Shown one piece after another: positions 18,362 to 26,225 of a DNA stretch of 64,000 nt. Below the pieces are notes generated by a model, which saw only the letters and a list, made by a program, of their open reading frames with translations, searched no databases and was not told where the DNA came from. The stretch lies in contig NZ_MINO01000016.1 in assembly GCF_001757355.1 (NCBI RefSeq), positions 1 to 64,000 of the forward strand. Direction: 5' to 3'. The position numbers were made by a program, and so were the translations under genes. Positions within the stretch are counted from its first letter, which is position 1; each line of letters starts with the position of its first letter. This DNA comes from Sphingobium phenoxybenzoativorans (GTDB lineage Bacteria > Pseudomonadota > Alphaproteobacteria > Sphingomonadales > Sphingomonadaceae).

Positions 18362-19621
18362 TTGATTGACATTTCGGGTAAAACACAGTCCGTCTTGATC
18401 CAACGGGGCTTAAGTCTTTACAAGCAACCGGTGAGTAATCGGCGAGGTAGCCCCAACTGGTATGCCCGTGTTTATCTGCCAATGGATGGCCGATCGATTC
18501 ACACGAAAAGCACGAAGACAACAGACGAGAAGCTTGCTCGCCGTTTAGCGCTAGAGTTCTACGGAGAATGTCTTGTCCAGAAAGGTGTTCGGGATGGGAC
18601 GCTCCCGTTAGCTAAGGAAGCAGTCCGAAAGTCGAACCTGCGCTTCGATAGGATCGTGGATCGATGGCTTAATAAGTTGGAAGCGGAGGCGGGAGATGAT
18701 CCGAGACGGGTCCGCCATTGGAAGGATTGTCGATCAACCGCTTTAGGAAAGACCGGGTTTGCCAAATATTTTGGCAAGGATGACGTAAACACCATCACAC
18801 CAAATCGAATTGATCAGTTCATACTGTTCAAAAAAGCAAACAGCTCGGCGGAGAATTTAAAGCCGACGACGGTCAAAAGAAATATCGTTCTCTTGAACGT
18901 CGTACTGAAATTTGCTCACGCTGATCGATTGCTCACTTTTCTGCCGACAATGCCGAAGGTGCGGACCAAAGATAATCCGAGGCCTTGGTTTGAGCACGCC
19001 GAATATCAGCGCCTCCACAATGCTGCTCGGGACAAAGCGAAGGCAGCCAAAAATATCGGCGATTCGGAAGCTGCTGATTACTGGGACGAGTTGTCAGATT
19101 TTATCATTTTCATGGTCGGCTCTTTTCTTCGGCCCGGAGAATGGCCAGAACTCAAACATAAGCATGTGAAAATTGTCACTAGCGACCCACCGTATCTCGA
19201 ACTGGACGTTATCAAGAGTAAGACGACCCAGCGAAAATCGGTGACTATGCAAACAGCTTTGTCGGCGTACAAGCGGATCGTGAAACGGAATAAGCGGTCG
19301 CCAGAAGCCTACGTTTTTAAGCCAACATATCTCAACCGCCAAACTGCGAGAGAACGAATGGCTGACGCTTTCGAGGCATTGCTGGATGATCTAGGGATGA
19401 AGGAAGATGTCTACGGAAGGAAACGCTCGACCTATAGCTTGCGCCATACCTCCCTCATGCTCCGCTTTATAAAAGGCGATAACGTCGACATTCTGGCGCT
19501 AGCAAAGAATGCCGGCACCAGTGTTGATCAGCTCGAACGATTTTATCTCAATCGGATCAACGTGGCAGATAAGATTGTCAGTATTCAAAGTCTGCGTAGA
19601 GGGGCTGCTAGGCGATACTAA
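18362..19621 (+). CDS. Tyrosine-type site-specific integrase (intact paralogue)
   Basis: 419 residues with a TTG start, chosen because the N-terminal DISGKTQSVLIQRGLSLYKQP matches the upstream broken paralogue from this point. Order: arm-binding N-terminal domain with PNWYARVYLP (30-40), core-binding SAM-like helices (95-190), catalytic domain with Arg257 (SFLRPGEW), Arg361 (TYSLRHTSLM) and nucleophile Tyr395 (VDQLERFYLN). It would catalyse integration and excision at the tRNA-Thr site. It lies about 100 bases after the broken copy in the same direction, so it probably arose by tandem duplication or by stepwise insertion of two related elements. Confidence 0.9.
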   Translation: MIDISGKTQSVLIQRGLSLYKQPVSNRRGSPNWYARVYLPMDGRSIHTKSTKTTDEKLARRLALEFYGECLVQKGVRDGTLPLAKEAVRKSNLRFDRIVDRWLNKLEAEAGDDPRRVRHWKDCRSTALGKTGFAKYFGKDDVNTITPNRIDQFILFKKANSSAENLKPTTVKRNIVLLNVVLKFAHADRLLTFLPTMPKVRTKDNPRPWFEHAEYQRLHNAARDKAKAAKNIGDSEAADYWDELSDFIIFMVGSFLRPGEWPELKHKHVKIVTSDPPYLELDVIKSKTTQRKSVTMQTALSAYKRIVKRNKRSPEAYVFKPTYLNRQTARERMADAFEALLDDLGMKEDVYGRKRSTYSLRHTSLMLRFIKGDNVDILALAKNAGTSVDQLERFYLNRINVADKIVSIQSLRRGAARRY

Positions 19622-19663
19622 GGCAAACCGCCTTGTCCGTTCGTTCCTCACTTGGATTTAGTT

Positions 19664-20437
19664 ATGAGCAAGAAAGTTTCAAAACAAACTGGCTGCATCT
19701 TTTGCAATGGCGGTCCACTGAGCAAGGAGCATATTTGGGCGAAATGGGCTCACCAAATCATACCGAGCTCGCCCTTTTCGACGATAAAGAGTGTTTCCGG
19801 AGATATAATCTCTGAAGCGAAGAAAATAAATAAAGATCAACGCAGGCAAGGCGGCACGAAAAACATTACCACCGGCCGAATTTGCATGAAATGTAACAGT
19901 GGATGGATGTCCCGCCTTGAGAACGAAATTAAAAACACATTTTCTCCACTAATTCAGGGCCATCCAGTTAAACTGGAACGACATGACCTATCAAAAATAT
20001 TCCGATACGTATGCGTTAAAGTTTGTGTGATCGATTCTAGAGATAAGCTACCAGCACTTGATAAAAATTTTGTGCAGGCAATCTATAGTGAAACTGACGC
20101 TCCCGGTCGCATACAAATATATTTGTCAAAGACCGAAACAAGTGATTGGGGAAGCGGCCTGAAATCTTATTCGACAGGGTATAAACCTGCCAGCGACGAA
20201 CGGATAACCATAGCAAGCTATACCTGGGGATTGGGTAAGCTACTGATTCACATCCTATACTGTTCTTCTAAAAAGATTGAAGTCGAAGTGTGCCATCCAG
20301 GTCTGATAAATATACTAGCTCAGATTACTTCAAAAAAGGAATTGAATTGGCCTCCATCCTATGTGTTCACAGCAAACGATGCCGATTATGTTGCCCAAAG
20401 TCTAGCCATCTTGCACCGAGCCGGCTTTCCCGTGTAA
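19664..20437 (+). CDS. HNH-like treble-clef protein of the integrative element
   Basis: About 257 residues from the ATG at 19664 (a TTG four codons earlier is possible). The N-terminal 80 residues carry a zinc-knuckle HNH pattern: Cys11-x2-Cys14, SKEHIW (Glu22-His23), then ICMKCN with Cys74 and Cys77-Asn78 and a following WMSRLE helix. This is the C-x2-C...EH...C-x2-CN layout of many HNH nucleases. The remaining 170 residues are of unknown fold. It begins 42 bases after the integrase stop, in the same direction. The activity (nuclease, restriction or only DNA binding) is inference; the canonical third catalytic residue is not obvious by eye. Confidence 0.6.
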   Translation: MSKKVSKQTGCIFCNGGPLSKEHIWAKWAHQIIPSSPFSTIKSVSGDIISEAKKINKDQRRQGGTKNITTGRICMKCNSGWMSRLENEIKNTFSPLIQGHPVKLERHDLSKIFRYVCVKVCVIDSRDKLPALDKNFVQAIYSETDAPGRIQIYLSKTETSDWGSGLKSYSTGYKPASDERITIASYTWGLGKLLIHILYCSSKKIEVEVCHPGLINILAQITSKKELNWPPSYVFTANDADYVAQSLAILHRAGFPV

Positions 20438-20511
20438 GCTAAATCTTCTCAAGTATTCTATTGATTGAAGCTTAAGTGTGCTATGAATTACCAAGAGATA
20501 GCAATTATAGT

Positions 20512-21213
20512 TCAGTCGGCCTTCTTGGCTTTCAGTCGTTGTCGGGCTTTGTGAGCAAGTTTTGCTTGGCGCGCTAGATTTTGTGATAATCTGGACTGGC
20601 TATTGCTTTTCGCTATGTGCTTTCTCCGGCCACGTTCATTTGGGTAAGCCGACAGAAACTGCTTGAGCGGCTCATCTCGCCAAGCCTCTAGATGCAGCCG
20701 ATTGACTAGCTGAGGAATCACACTTTCTGCCATCTTAGCAAATGCCCCGAAAGCATCACCAGGATAAGCATTGACGTGCAAAAAAACCTTTTCGCCTTCT
20801 ATTCCGACGGTTTCTTGGACTTGAAAAGCAATATTTCCTTCTTCGGTTTTGCCTAAAAGTCTGCCGTGAGCGACAGTGTTCCGACATCGGATGATATCCC
20901 GATAGTGATCATTGCCGAAGCACTCGTCATATAGCTTAATCGCTATTTCCCCCTGTGACACCGCAAAGGATCTTGTTGCAGCCAAGCGTTGGGAAGTTGA
21001 CGCTCTGCCAAGAAGAAATATAGCTTGAGCATGGGTTATTTTCGCCAAGCTACACAAATATCCAGTAACAATATCCTCTATTTCGGCACATGCCCTTATT
21101 AAACGGCCGATATTAAGCAATTCGCTATCAGACAGTGTATGGGGGGCTAGCTTCGATCCAACGGTGCTATAAATACCAACCAATAAAACCCCCATTTTAA
21201 ATGCGTCTGTCAC
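20512..21213 (-). CDS. HEPN-like protein with an RX4H motif
   Basis: 233 residues (GTG at 21213; an ATG at 21195 is an alternative). The N-terminal half is all-helical. The segment DIIRCRNTVAHGRLL at about residue 106-120 contains Arg111-Asn112-x3-His116, the R-(N)-x4-H signature of HEPN ribonucleases, and the same R-N-x-x-A-H-G phrase is seen in many Abi- and MAE_28990-type helical proteins. The C terminus from residue 190 is very Lys/Arg rich. No antitoxin-like partner (MNT) is adjacent. It may be an RNA-cleaving defence or toxin protein, but helix-bundle proteins with RNxxAHG that are not nucleases also exist. Confidence 0.5.
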   Translation of the reverse strand: MTDAFKMGVLLVGIYSTVGSKLAPHTLSDSELLNIGRLIRACAEIEDIVTGYLCSLAKITHAQAIFLLGRASTSQRLAATRSFAVSQGEIAIKLYDECFGNDHYRDIIRCRNTVAHGRLLGKTEEGNIAFQVQETVGIEGEKVFLHVNAYPGDAFGAFAKMAESVIPQLVNRLHLEAWRDEPLKQFLSAYPNERGRRKHIAKSNSQSRLSQNLARQAKLAHKARQRLKAKKAD

Positions 21214-21247
21214 TGCCCAATCGGGCTGACATCTATGTTGTTTCCAT

Positions 21248-21433
21248 TCAATATTTTCGTAGCCCTAAGCACGCTCTAACCGGGAAATTTCGAACATATC
21301 GCCTACCATTGTCGTCCGGTGTCGAGACAACGCCATCCTGCTCCATCATGACCATAAGTTCATAAGCTTCAAGATATGAAATCTGGAGCTCACGGTGAAG
21401 ACGATTTGTCGACCCGTTGCCTGATTTGATCAC
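21248..21433 (-). CDS. FtsK gamma-domain-like winged helix (short, possibly a fragment)
   Basis: 61 residues from a GTG. The sequence STNRLHRELQISYLEAYELM followed by VMMEQDGVV resembles the gamma (KOPS-reading) winged-helix domain of FtsK, where a similar S..RLQRxLRIGYNRA...MEExGIV pattern is found. The open frame runs on upstream to a stop at 21518-21520, and the matching region (IDLTKYESAVVSVIKSG) seems to begin before the GTG, with only a CTG at 21463 as another candidate start. It may be a stand-alone DNA-binding adaptor or the remnant of a larger gene. It lies 34 bases upstream of the HEPN-like gene on the same strand. Confidence 0.5.
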   Translation of the reverse strand: MIKSGNGSTNRLHRELQISYLEAYELMVMMEQDGVVSTPDDNGRRYVRNFPVRACLGLRKY

Positions 21434-21607
21434 GCTAACAACGGCGGATTCATACTTGGTCAGATCGATATCACGATCTCCAAAATGCCATGCCGGACAC
21501 CTTATTAAAGTACCGCTTTATAACGGCTTAGAGCATGGAAAAGCTAGGAATAATCTGCATTTTCTGTTCAGTTCTATCTATTGTCATGGACAGAAGGTTT
21601 GCAGAAA

Positions 21608-21808
21608 GTGAACGTCGATGCATTGTTTGAGTGGATAGCCGAATATCTAGAAATGGACCCCGACCATTGGAACAAGGAGAAGGGAGAATTTCAATGGGGA
21701 ACTGATCTTTGCAGGTTCAGGAAGACAGTTGATTACATTTCGATCGAAGTGGCAAATGCCGAGCATAAGGTTGATCGTTTCGATTTCCAGCCTTGGTTAA
21801 AAGATTGA
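21608..21808 (+). CDS. Small hypothetical protein
   Basis: 66 residues if the GTG at 21608 is used (AGAAGG lies 10 bases upstream); the frame is open from a TTG at 21581. The product is acidic with many aromatic residues (FEWIAEYLEMDPDHW, DRFDFQPWLKD) and has no signal or membrane segment. I recognise no family. The gene stands alone between the FtsK-gamma-like and PEP-CTERM genes. Whether it is expressed is uncertain. Confidence 0.4.
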   Translation: MNVDALFEWIAEYLEMDPDHWNKEKGEFQWGTDLCRFRKTVDYISIEVANAEHKVDRFDFQPWLKD

Positions 21809-21878
21809 ACTCATCGCTAAGTTGCTCGAGCCGGCGATATCGGCCACCAAGCACCGGCACACGAAATAAATGAGGGGT

Positions 21879-22613
21879 CTAAAGAGCTGCGGCATGACGA
21901 TAAATCGGACGCCGCCTAAGAGCGATGCCTATTATCGCAAACCCAAAGATCATAGTCAGCCATGTGGAAGGTTCGGGGACGGCAGAAACGGAAAAATTGC
22001 TGATAGCGACTCTACCCATAGCTCCACTGGCAATCCCGTCCGAAAATGAAAAAAATCCTTCTCCCGATGAGGATATATCGAGGTCGAAGTTCACATATTC
22101 GTTTAAATTCAATTGGTTAAAGATGTTCAAGCTACTGGAAACGTCAACGCCTGATTGTGTGAAATCAGCGTCGAACCCCCCAAAATGAATGCCGTCTTGA
22201 TAAAATACATTGCCGCCGCCATCCATATTTTCAAATCCATTTTCTTTACCGAAGCCCCAATATTTATTGGTGATCTTTTTCGTGACATCATTGATCGTTA
22301 CGTACGATTGAAACGGGTCTACGTTATTCGGGCTGTAATAATTCTCGTAATATTTGCTGACGAAGGTTTTGCCATCGGTCGAGCTCGCATAAGGTTGCGC
22401 ATGCTGGTAATATATGAAGGTGAAAACAGCTTTCAGGCCATCTAGCGATTCCTCGGTCGCAAAGATTGATCCATTATTTATGCTGTCAAAGATGGTTCCA
22501 GTGAAGGTGGCTTTCGCCTTAAGTTTATAGGATGCTGGGTCTTGGGCCGCCAAAGCAGGCACCGCACCCACTAGCGCCATTACCGCAATAACCCCTCGAA
22601 CCCACTGAAGCAT
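21879..22613 (-). CDS. PEP-CTERM sorting-domain protein
   Basis: 244 residues. N-terminal signal peptide (MLQWVRGVIAVMALVG...ALAAQ). The last 33 residues are a complete PEP-CTERM sorting tail: VPEPSTW, a hydrophobic helix (LTMIFGFAIIGIAL) and RRR. The middle is Ser/Gly/Asp/Asn rich with predicted strands, as in other exported members. Such proteins are handled by an exosortase (EpsH/XrtA family) and end up in the envelope or extracellular matrix. No exosortase is encoded in the window, so the host must supply it. It is unusual cargo for a small integrative element. A 230-base intergenic region with no evident gene lies upstream. Confidence 0.88.
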   Translation of the reverse strand: MLQWVRGVIAVMALVGAVPALAAQDPASYKLKAKATFTGTIFDSINNGSIFATEESLDGLKAVFTFIYYQHAQPYASSTDGKTFVSKYYENYYSPNNVDPFQSYVTINDVTKKITNKYWGFGKENGFENMDGGGNVFYQDGIHFGGFDADFTQSGVDVSSSLNIFNQLNLNEYVNFDLDISSSGEGFFSFSDGIASGAMGRVAISNFSVSAVPEPSTWLTMIFGFAIIGIALRRRPIYRHAAAL

Positions 22614-22843
22614 AAATCCCCCATCCCGTTAACAATCCTTACCTACTCGGCAAGATCGGTTCGTAGAAAGGGGAAAGAGACGAGAATGGATCTATATCTG
22701 CGGAGTTGGTCCTCGGGCACACGGTCCTACGCTCCTCGCATATATTCCATCAGACTTCTCATCACATTTTCAGTTTCTGATTGTCTTGCAGCATTGGTAA
22801 AAAGTTTGAATTCAATCTGGTCTAGAGTTGCGATGTAGAAGCA

Positions 22844-23710
22844 TCACGTCCAACCGTCGAAAGATCTGGCCGTCTTATTTTTCTTTTGCTCGGCAAGTAT
22901 CATCGCATTCTTAGCGATGCTTGATTTCATAGCCTTTTTATAACTATCATACCGCAAATGCCGCTCATCGTGTTTTGCTCGAAGTAGGGCCTCACCGGCC
23001 CGTTTAACAATTCCCCGCTTGTTGACGACGCCTAGCGGCAGGGCCACGAGGCCGTTCACACTAGTGCTAGGTCCCCGGATTAACCTTGCCAACACGACCA
23101 CTAAATCTCCCTCGCTTCCAGCGTCGTCACAATCAATGTCAATAATTGTAGTATTCGGTTCTGGGGTGCCCAAGCCTTGTTGGATAAACTCGAGGTCAAG
23201 AGCCGGATCTACAGGGTTGATAGATTTAAGCCGTTTTGACCCGTTCACGCCGCCATTCGCTGAAAGCCACGCAACAAACGCATTCTGCGAGGCTTCAACC
23301 CCTTGCTTTTTTGCTCTCTTCAATGCGGACAGCCATTGGCATTTTGTTACCTTGTGCTCTTTATCGAAACCCAGGAGGAGGGTGAGGAAAAGTTCTGCAG
23401 CAGTCTTTCGTGCAGGAGCCCATCTTTTGATGCCATGCGCAACTCTCATGTTTTCAACAGCCATAACAAGTGTAGCCTTGAAATGCTTCGAAGAGTCAAA
23501 AGAGTCAGAAGACTGATAAATTTGTCCCAGCATCGCCCACAGCTTTTTGGTAGCACTGCCAGCGGCACTAGCCCATTCAGAGTATAGATCACGGAGTTTT
23601 TCGATGATATCTGACGGAGGCTCTTGCTCAACAACCGTTAACGATTTTGAAATCGGTATTTCGGAAGCAACTGCGCCCTGCAGCATATTTTCGAGAGGAA
23701 AATTGTTCAT
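22844..23710 (-). CDS. Hypothetical protein of the integrative element
   Basis: 288 residues from the ATG at 23710, preceded by GGAGAC; a start at 23752 is less likely. The N-terminal 110 residues are helical (IIEKLRDLYSEWASAAGSATKKLW), the middle contains a second helical part with LFLTLLLGFDKEHK, then TIIDIDCDDAGSEGDLVVVLARLI, and the C terminus is strongly basic (KKAMKSSIAKNA, EQKKNKTA). No signal peptide or membrane segment. I do not recognise a family. Its isolated place and a long upstream non-coding region suggest its own promoter. Confidence 0.6.
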   Translation of the reverse strand: MNNFPLENMLQGAVASEIPISKSLTVVEQEPPSDIIEKLRDLYSEWASAAGSATKKLWAMLGQIYQSSDSFDSSKHFKATLVMAVENMRVAHGIKRWAPARKTAAELFLTLLLGFDKEHKVTKCQWLSALKRAKKQGVEASQNAFVAWLSANGGVNGSKRLKSINPVDPALDLEFIQQGLGTPEPNTTIIDIDCDDAGSEGDLVVVLARLIRGPSTSVNGLVALPLGVVNKRGIVKRAGEALLRAKHDERHLRYDSYKKAMKSSIAKNAMILAEQKKNKTARSFDGWT

Positions 23711-24166
23711 AGTTTGTCTCCATATCTTACGGAGACTCTCTATTAGTACCAATTCTAAAGAAAACTACAGATATCATTTCTGAATTAAATAATCGGATAC
23801 CATATTGAATTTGCAATATTAAACGCAATGCTCTCATCAAGAGGTGCCCAAATCCGTGATATTATTATCACTATTTACGAGTCTCAAGATTCAATGACTG
23901 AGCCAATCAAGTTGAGCTGCCTGCCGCATCGTGGTTTAAGAGTTGCCTAAAGGCACATCCCTACGGGCTGTTGCTTGCTATCTCATTTCAATCTCAATCT
24001 GCTTCATCGAAACGAAGATTGATTAGATATGACTTCTGCTAAGCCTTGAAACATGAACGATCAACGCTTGCAGGAGAGGACAAACCCGATTTTGGCAGGG
24101 GACATATAAGAACGTCCAGCGAGCTGAGCCTTGCTGTCAGTTACAAGGTCACGGGATCATCGGTTT
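23711..24166. other. 456-base non-coding stretch inside the element
   Basis: Stops interrupt all frames and I see no RNA gene. It contains a 16-base inverted repeat at 23856-23871 (GTGATA, four bases, TATCAC), an AT-rich block around 23760-23820 and a CTTC...GAAG hairpin near 24003-24020. It lies between the outward promoter of the 23710 gene and the end of the Rep-like gene, so it could hold a replication or transfer origin; that is only a possibility. Confidence 0.4.
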
Positions 24167-24700
24167 TTAGAAGCTGACGCAGTTCAGCAAGAGGGAATCC
24201 CAGCCCTCCTTCAAAGCATAATAAGCAAAATCGCCTTGACGCTCTTCGATCTTCACATCGGTCATTGACCATGAAGAAGTGGCCCAACTGTTCCGTATAG
24301 TTTGTTGGAAAATTTCTAGAGGAATCCAGTCCGGCCTGCGAAACATCATGTTCAAGTGATAACGCATATGTCGAGGGCCGGACTGAAAGCCATTGGAAAA
24401 TGATGGGGGGTCAGAGCGTCGGGCAACTGCTTGCCCATTCCCATCGCCTTCCAGAGTGACGGCAACTGGCAGTAATTTATGGTGACGGCGCCAATCATTT
24501 TTGCCCTTGCAGGCGATAGTGAGCCTTTTCAAAAATTGCTCTACTGCCGCTTCGTATCGATAAGGGTTTCCTCGCTCCCAGTATTTCCCGTTCCCGGAAA
24601 AATGACCGATACTCTGCTTTATGGTGGCGGTAACGACAATGTCGGGACGTAGTTCGGAATTAATCCAGGCGGCGGCTTCGGCTTGGGTGAGTTTTCTCAT
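24167..24700 (-). CDS. Possible HUH-type replication/relaxase-like protein
   Basis: 177 residues. Three features recall single-Tyr HUH endonucleases (Rep proteins): an N-terminal strand DIVVTATIKQ in the position of motif I; a central LPVAVTLEG strand then MRYHLNMMFRRPDW in the position of the HUH motif (here only one His, H-L-N); and FAYYALKEG near residue 162, which fits the catalytic Y-x-x-K helix. The spacing and the W/D-rich segment between motifs II and III also fit. The incomplete HUH motif is a weakness. If correct, it would nick DNA to start rolling-circle replication or transfer of the element. It is divergent from the small recombinase gene at 24959. Confidence 0.42.
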   Translation of the reverse strand: MRKLTQAEAAAWINSELRPDIVVTATIKQSIGHFSGNGKYWERGNPYRYEAAVEQFLKRLTIACKGKNDWRRHHKLLPVAVTLEGDGNGQAVARRSDPPSFSNGFQSGPRHMRYHLNMMFRRPDWIPLEIFQQTIRNSWATSSWSMTDVKIEERQGDFAYYALKEGWDSLLLNCVSF

Positions 24701-24777
24701 GATGTTTGGTCCTCGTTATCACGAGGTATTTAGTTGGATTGCGAGCCTCAAATCGCTCACTATGGCAAAAAAATCCC

Positions 24778-24870
24778 TTCGTTATGAAATTATAGTTTTA
24801 TAACGAACCGCAGTTTTCCGCGAGTTTCCGCAAGTCTTGGAGTAGAGCTAGGAACCCCTTCGTTATGAAA
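24778..24870. repeat. Three copies of TTCGTTATRAAA between divergent genes
   Basis: TTCGTTATGAAA occurs at 24778-24789 and 24859-24870, and its inverted form with one change (reads TTCGTTATAAAA on the minus strand) at 24796-24807. The first pair forms a 12-bp near-perfect inverted repeat with a 6-base spacer. A fourth version (TTCGTTATAAAT) is found at the left end of the element at 16924-16935. The position, between the starts of the Rep-like gene and the small recombinase, suits an operator, iterons or integrase arm sites. Confidence 0.6.
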
Positions 24871-24958
24871 CTAATATATAGATATGATTTAATAATCCTA
24901 GAGACATGCCATTCTACAGCGACAAGCCAAGACGCTTAGCCAAGCCCAAATCAAGGCC

Positions 24959-25492
24959 ATGCTGACATATCTAAGTCAGACGAAGCACCCAGTACGCAAT
25001 TGCCTCATCTTTCTGTTTTCCCTACGGGCAGGGTTGAGGGCGAAAGAGATAGCGCACATTACATGGGCAATGGTGACAGATGCAGAAGGTGAAGTTTCGG
25101 ACTGCATCCGCCTCACTGATATAGCCAGCAAAGGCCGGAGTGGAGGCGTTGTGCCCCTCGCTCAAGATTTGAAAAGTGCACTGCTCCAGCATCGAGCATC
25201 GGTTCAAACTTTTAACCCAGCGGATCGGATCATCAGGACAACCCGAACAAGACAGGTTTCCGCTCAAGTGATCGTGAACGCATTTGCTCGATGGTATAGA
25301 GAACTCGGATTTTTAGGCTGCTCAAGCCATTCGGGGCGACGGACTTTCATAACCCGTGCAGCCAGGAATATTGGCAGGTTTGGGGGGAGCATTCGAGATG
25401 TGCAGGCATTAGCCCGTCATCAATCGTTAGCTATGACACAACGCTATATCGAGATAGATGCTAATGCGATGAGGAAAGTAGTTGACGCTTAA
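24959..25492 (+). CDS. Small tyrosine recombinase, catalytic domain only
   Basis: 177 residues from the first in-frame ATG. Complete tyrosine-recombinase residues: Arg27 (AGLRAKEI), Lys59 (ASKGRSGG), His124 and Arg127 (SHSGRRTF), His154 (ARHQSL) and Tyr163 (MTQRYIE). It belongs to a family of very short integrases (about 180-190 residues) seen in alphaproteobacteria that lack the arm- and core-binding domains. Related proteins usually begin with an ...AKTLS.AQI... segment, which is present here in frame upstream (24926-24958) but without a normal start codon; an ATG at 24906 is in another frame. The N terminus may therefore have suffered a small indel, or an unusual start is used. Confidence 0.72.
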   Translation: MLTYLSQTKHPVRNCLIFLFSLRAGLRAKEIAHITWAMVTDAEGEVSDCIRLTDIASKGRSGGVVPLAQDLKSALLQHRASVQTFNPADRIIRTTRTRQVSAQVIVNAFARWYRELGFLGCSSHSGRRTFITRAARNIGRFGGSIRDVQALARHQSLAMTQRYIEIDANAMRKVVDA

Positions 25493-25517
25493 CAACTCTG
25501 TTCGAGAATTCGGAGCG

Positions 25518-26225
25518 TCAGCGAATCTCAATTCCTAGAGCGGAGAAATTGTCTTGCGGGTGGGAACCGATGACCACTGTTTCTAGTGCCTCGACAAATT
25601 TACCGATGGTTTCGTTCTCAAGAGAAAGATTGAGCACTCCTCCTCGCAGGACTTTTTCGTAGACCCCATCTGTGAGAAACAAAAGGCGATCACCCGGTAA
25701 GATGTTGGTAGTGAACTGATAGATCTCATATTCGCCCTTTGGCGAAAGAGCTGATGTTAGGACGTTCCGACGATGATAGCGTCGGGCTTGATAATCTGAC
25801 AAAATTCCTCGTCGACGTAATTCCTCCACTTCTGTCTGATCTTGCGTTAGATTTTTTAATCCTGGACCTCGAATATGGTAGATTCGAGTGTCTCCTACAT
25901 GCCCGATTTCTACCTTGAAGTTTTGGATGGTGACCAAAGAAAGTGTAGTTGCCATCTTGGAAAGTTGAGGCTGATGCGATGAAACCCTTTGTAGTTCAGC
26001 AACGATGTCAGAAAATAGCTTCTGGAAGTCGGCGGAATCACCAGAGAATTCTGCCGAGCACCGTATAGCGATTTCAGCCGCCTCTCCTCCCCCAGATGCC
26101 CCACCAACGCCATCAGCAATCGCAGCTACCATCGCCCCATTACCAGCAATTATGGGTGGCAAGATTCGATCTTGATTAGCAGTCCTAGGCCCTAATCCGG
26201 AAAAGGATGCCTGATCGAATTTCAT
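25518..26225 (-). CDS. PP2C-family Ser/Thr protein phosphatase
   Basis: 235 residues. All metal-binding motifs of bacterial PP2C are present: NQDR (Asp19), AIADGVGGASGGGEAA (Asp38), GHVGDTRIY, LTDGVYE and the final PQDNFSALGI Asp. It should remove phosphate from Ser/Thr using two divalent metal ions. Its ATG overlaps the kinase stop by one base (TAATG), so the two are translationally coupled. It most likely reverses the partner kinase's autophosphorylation or acts on the same targets. No membrane segment. Confidence 0.92.
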   Translation of the reverse strand: MKFDQASFSGLGPRTANQDRILPPIIAGNGAMVAAIADGVGGASGGGEAAEIAIRCSAEFSGDSADFQKLFSDIVAELQRVSSHQPQLSKMATTLSLVTIQNFKVEIGHVGDTRIYHIRGPGLKNLTQDQTEVEELRRRGILSDYQARRYHRRNVLTSALSPKGEYEIYQFTTNILPGDRLLFLTDGVYEKVLRGGVLNLSLENETIGKFVEALETVVIGSHPQDNFSALGIEIR

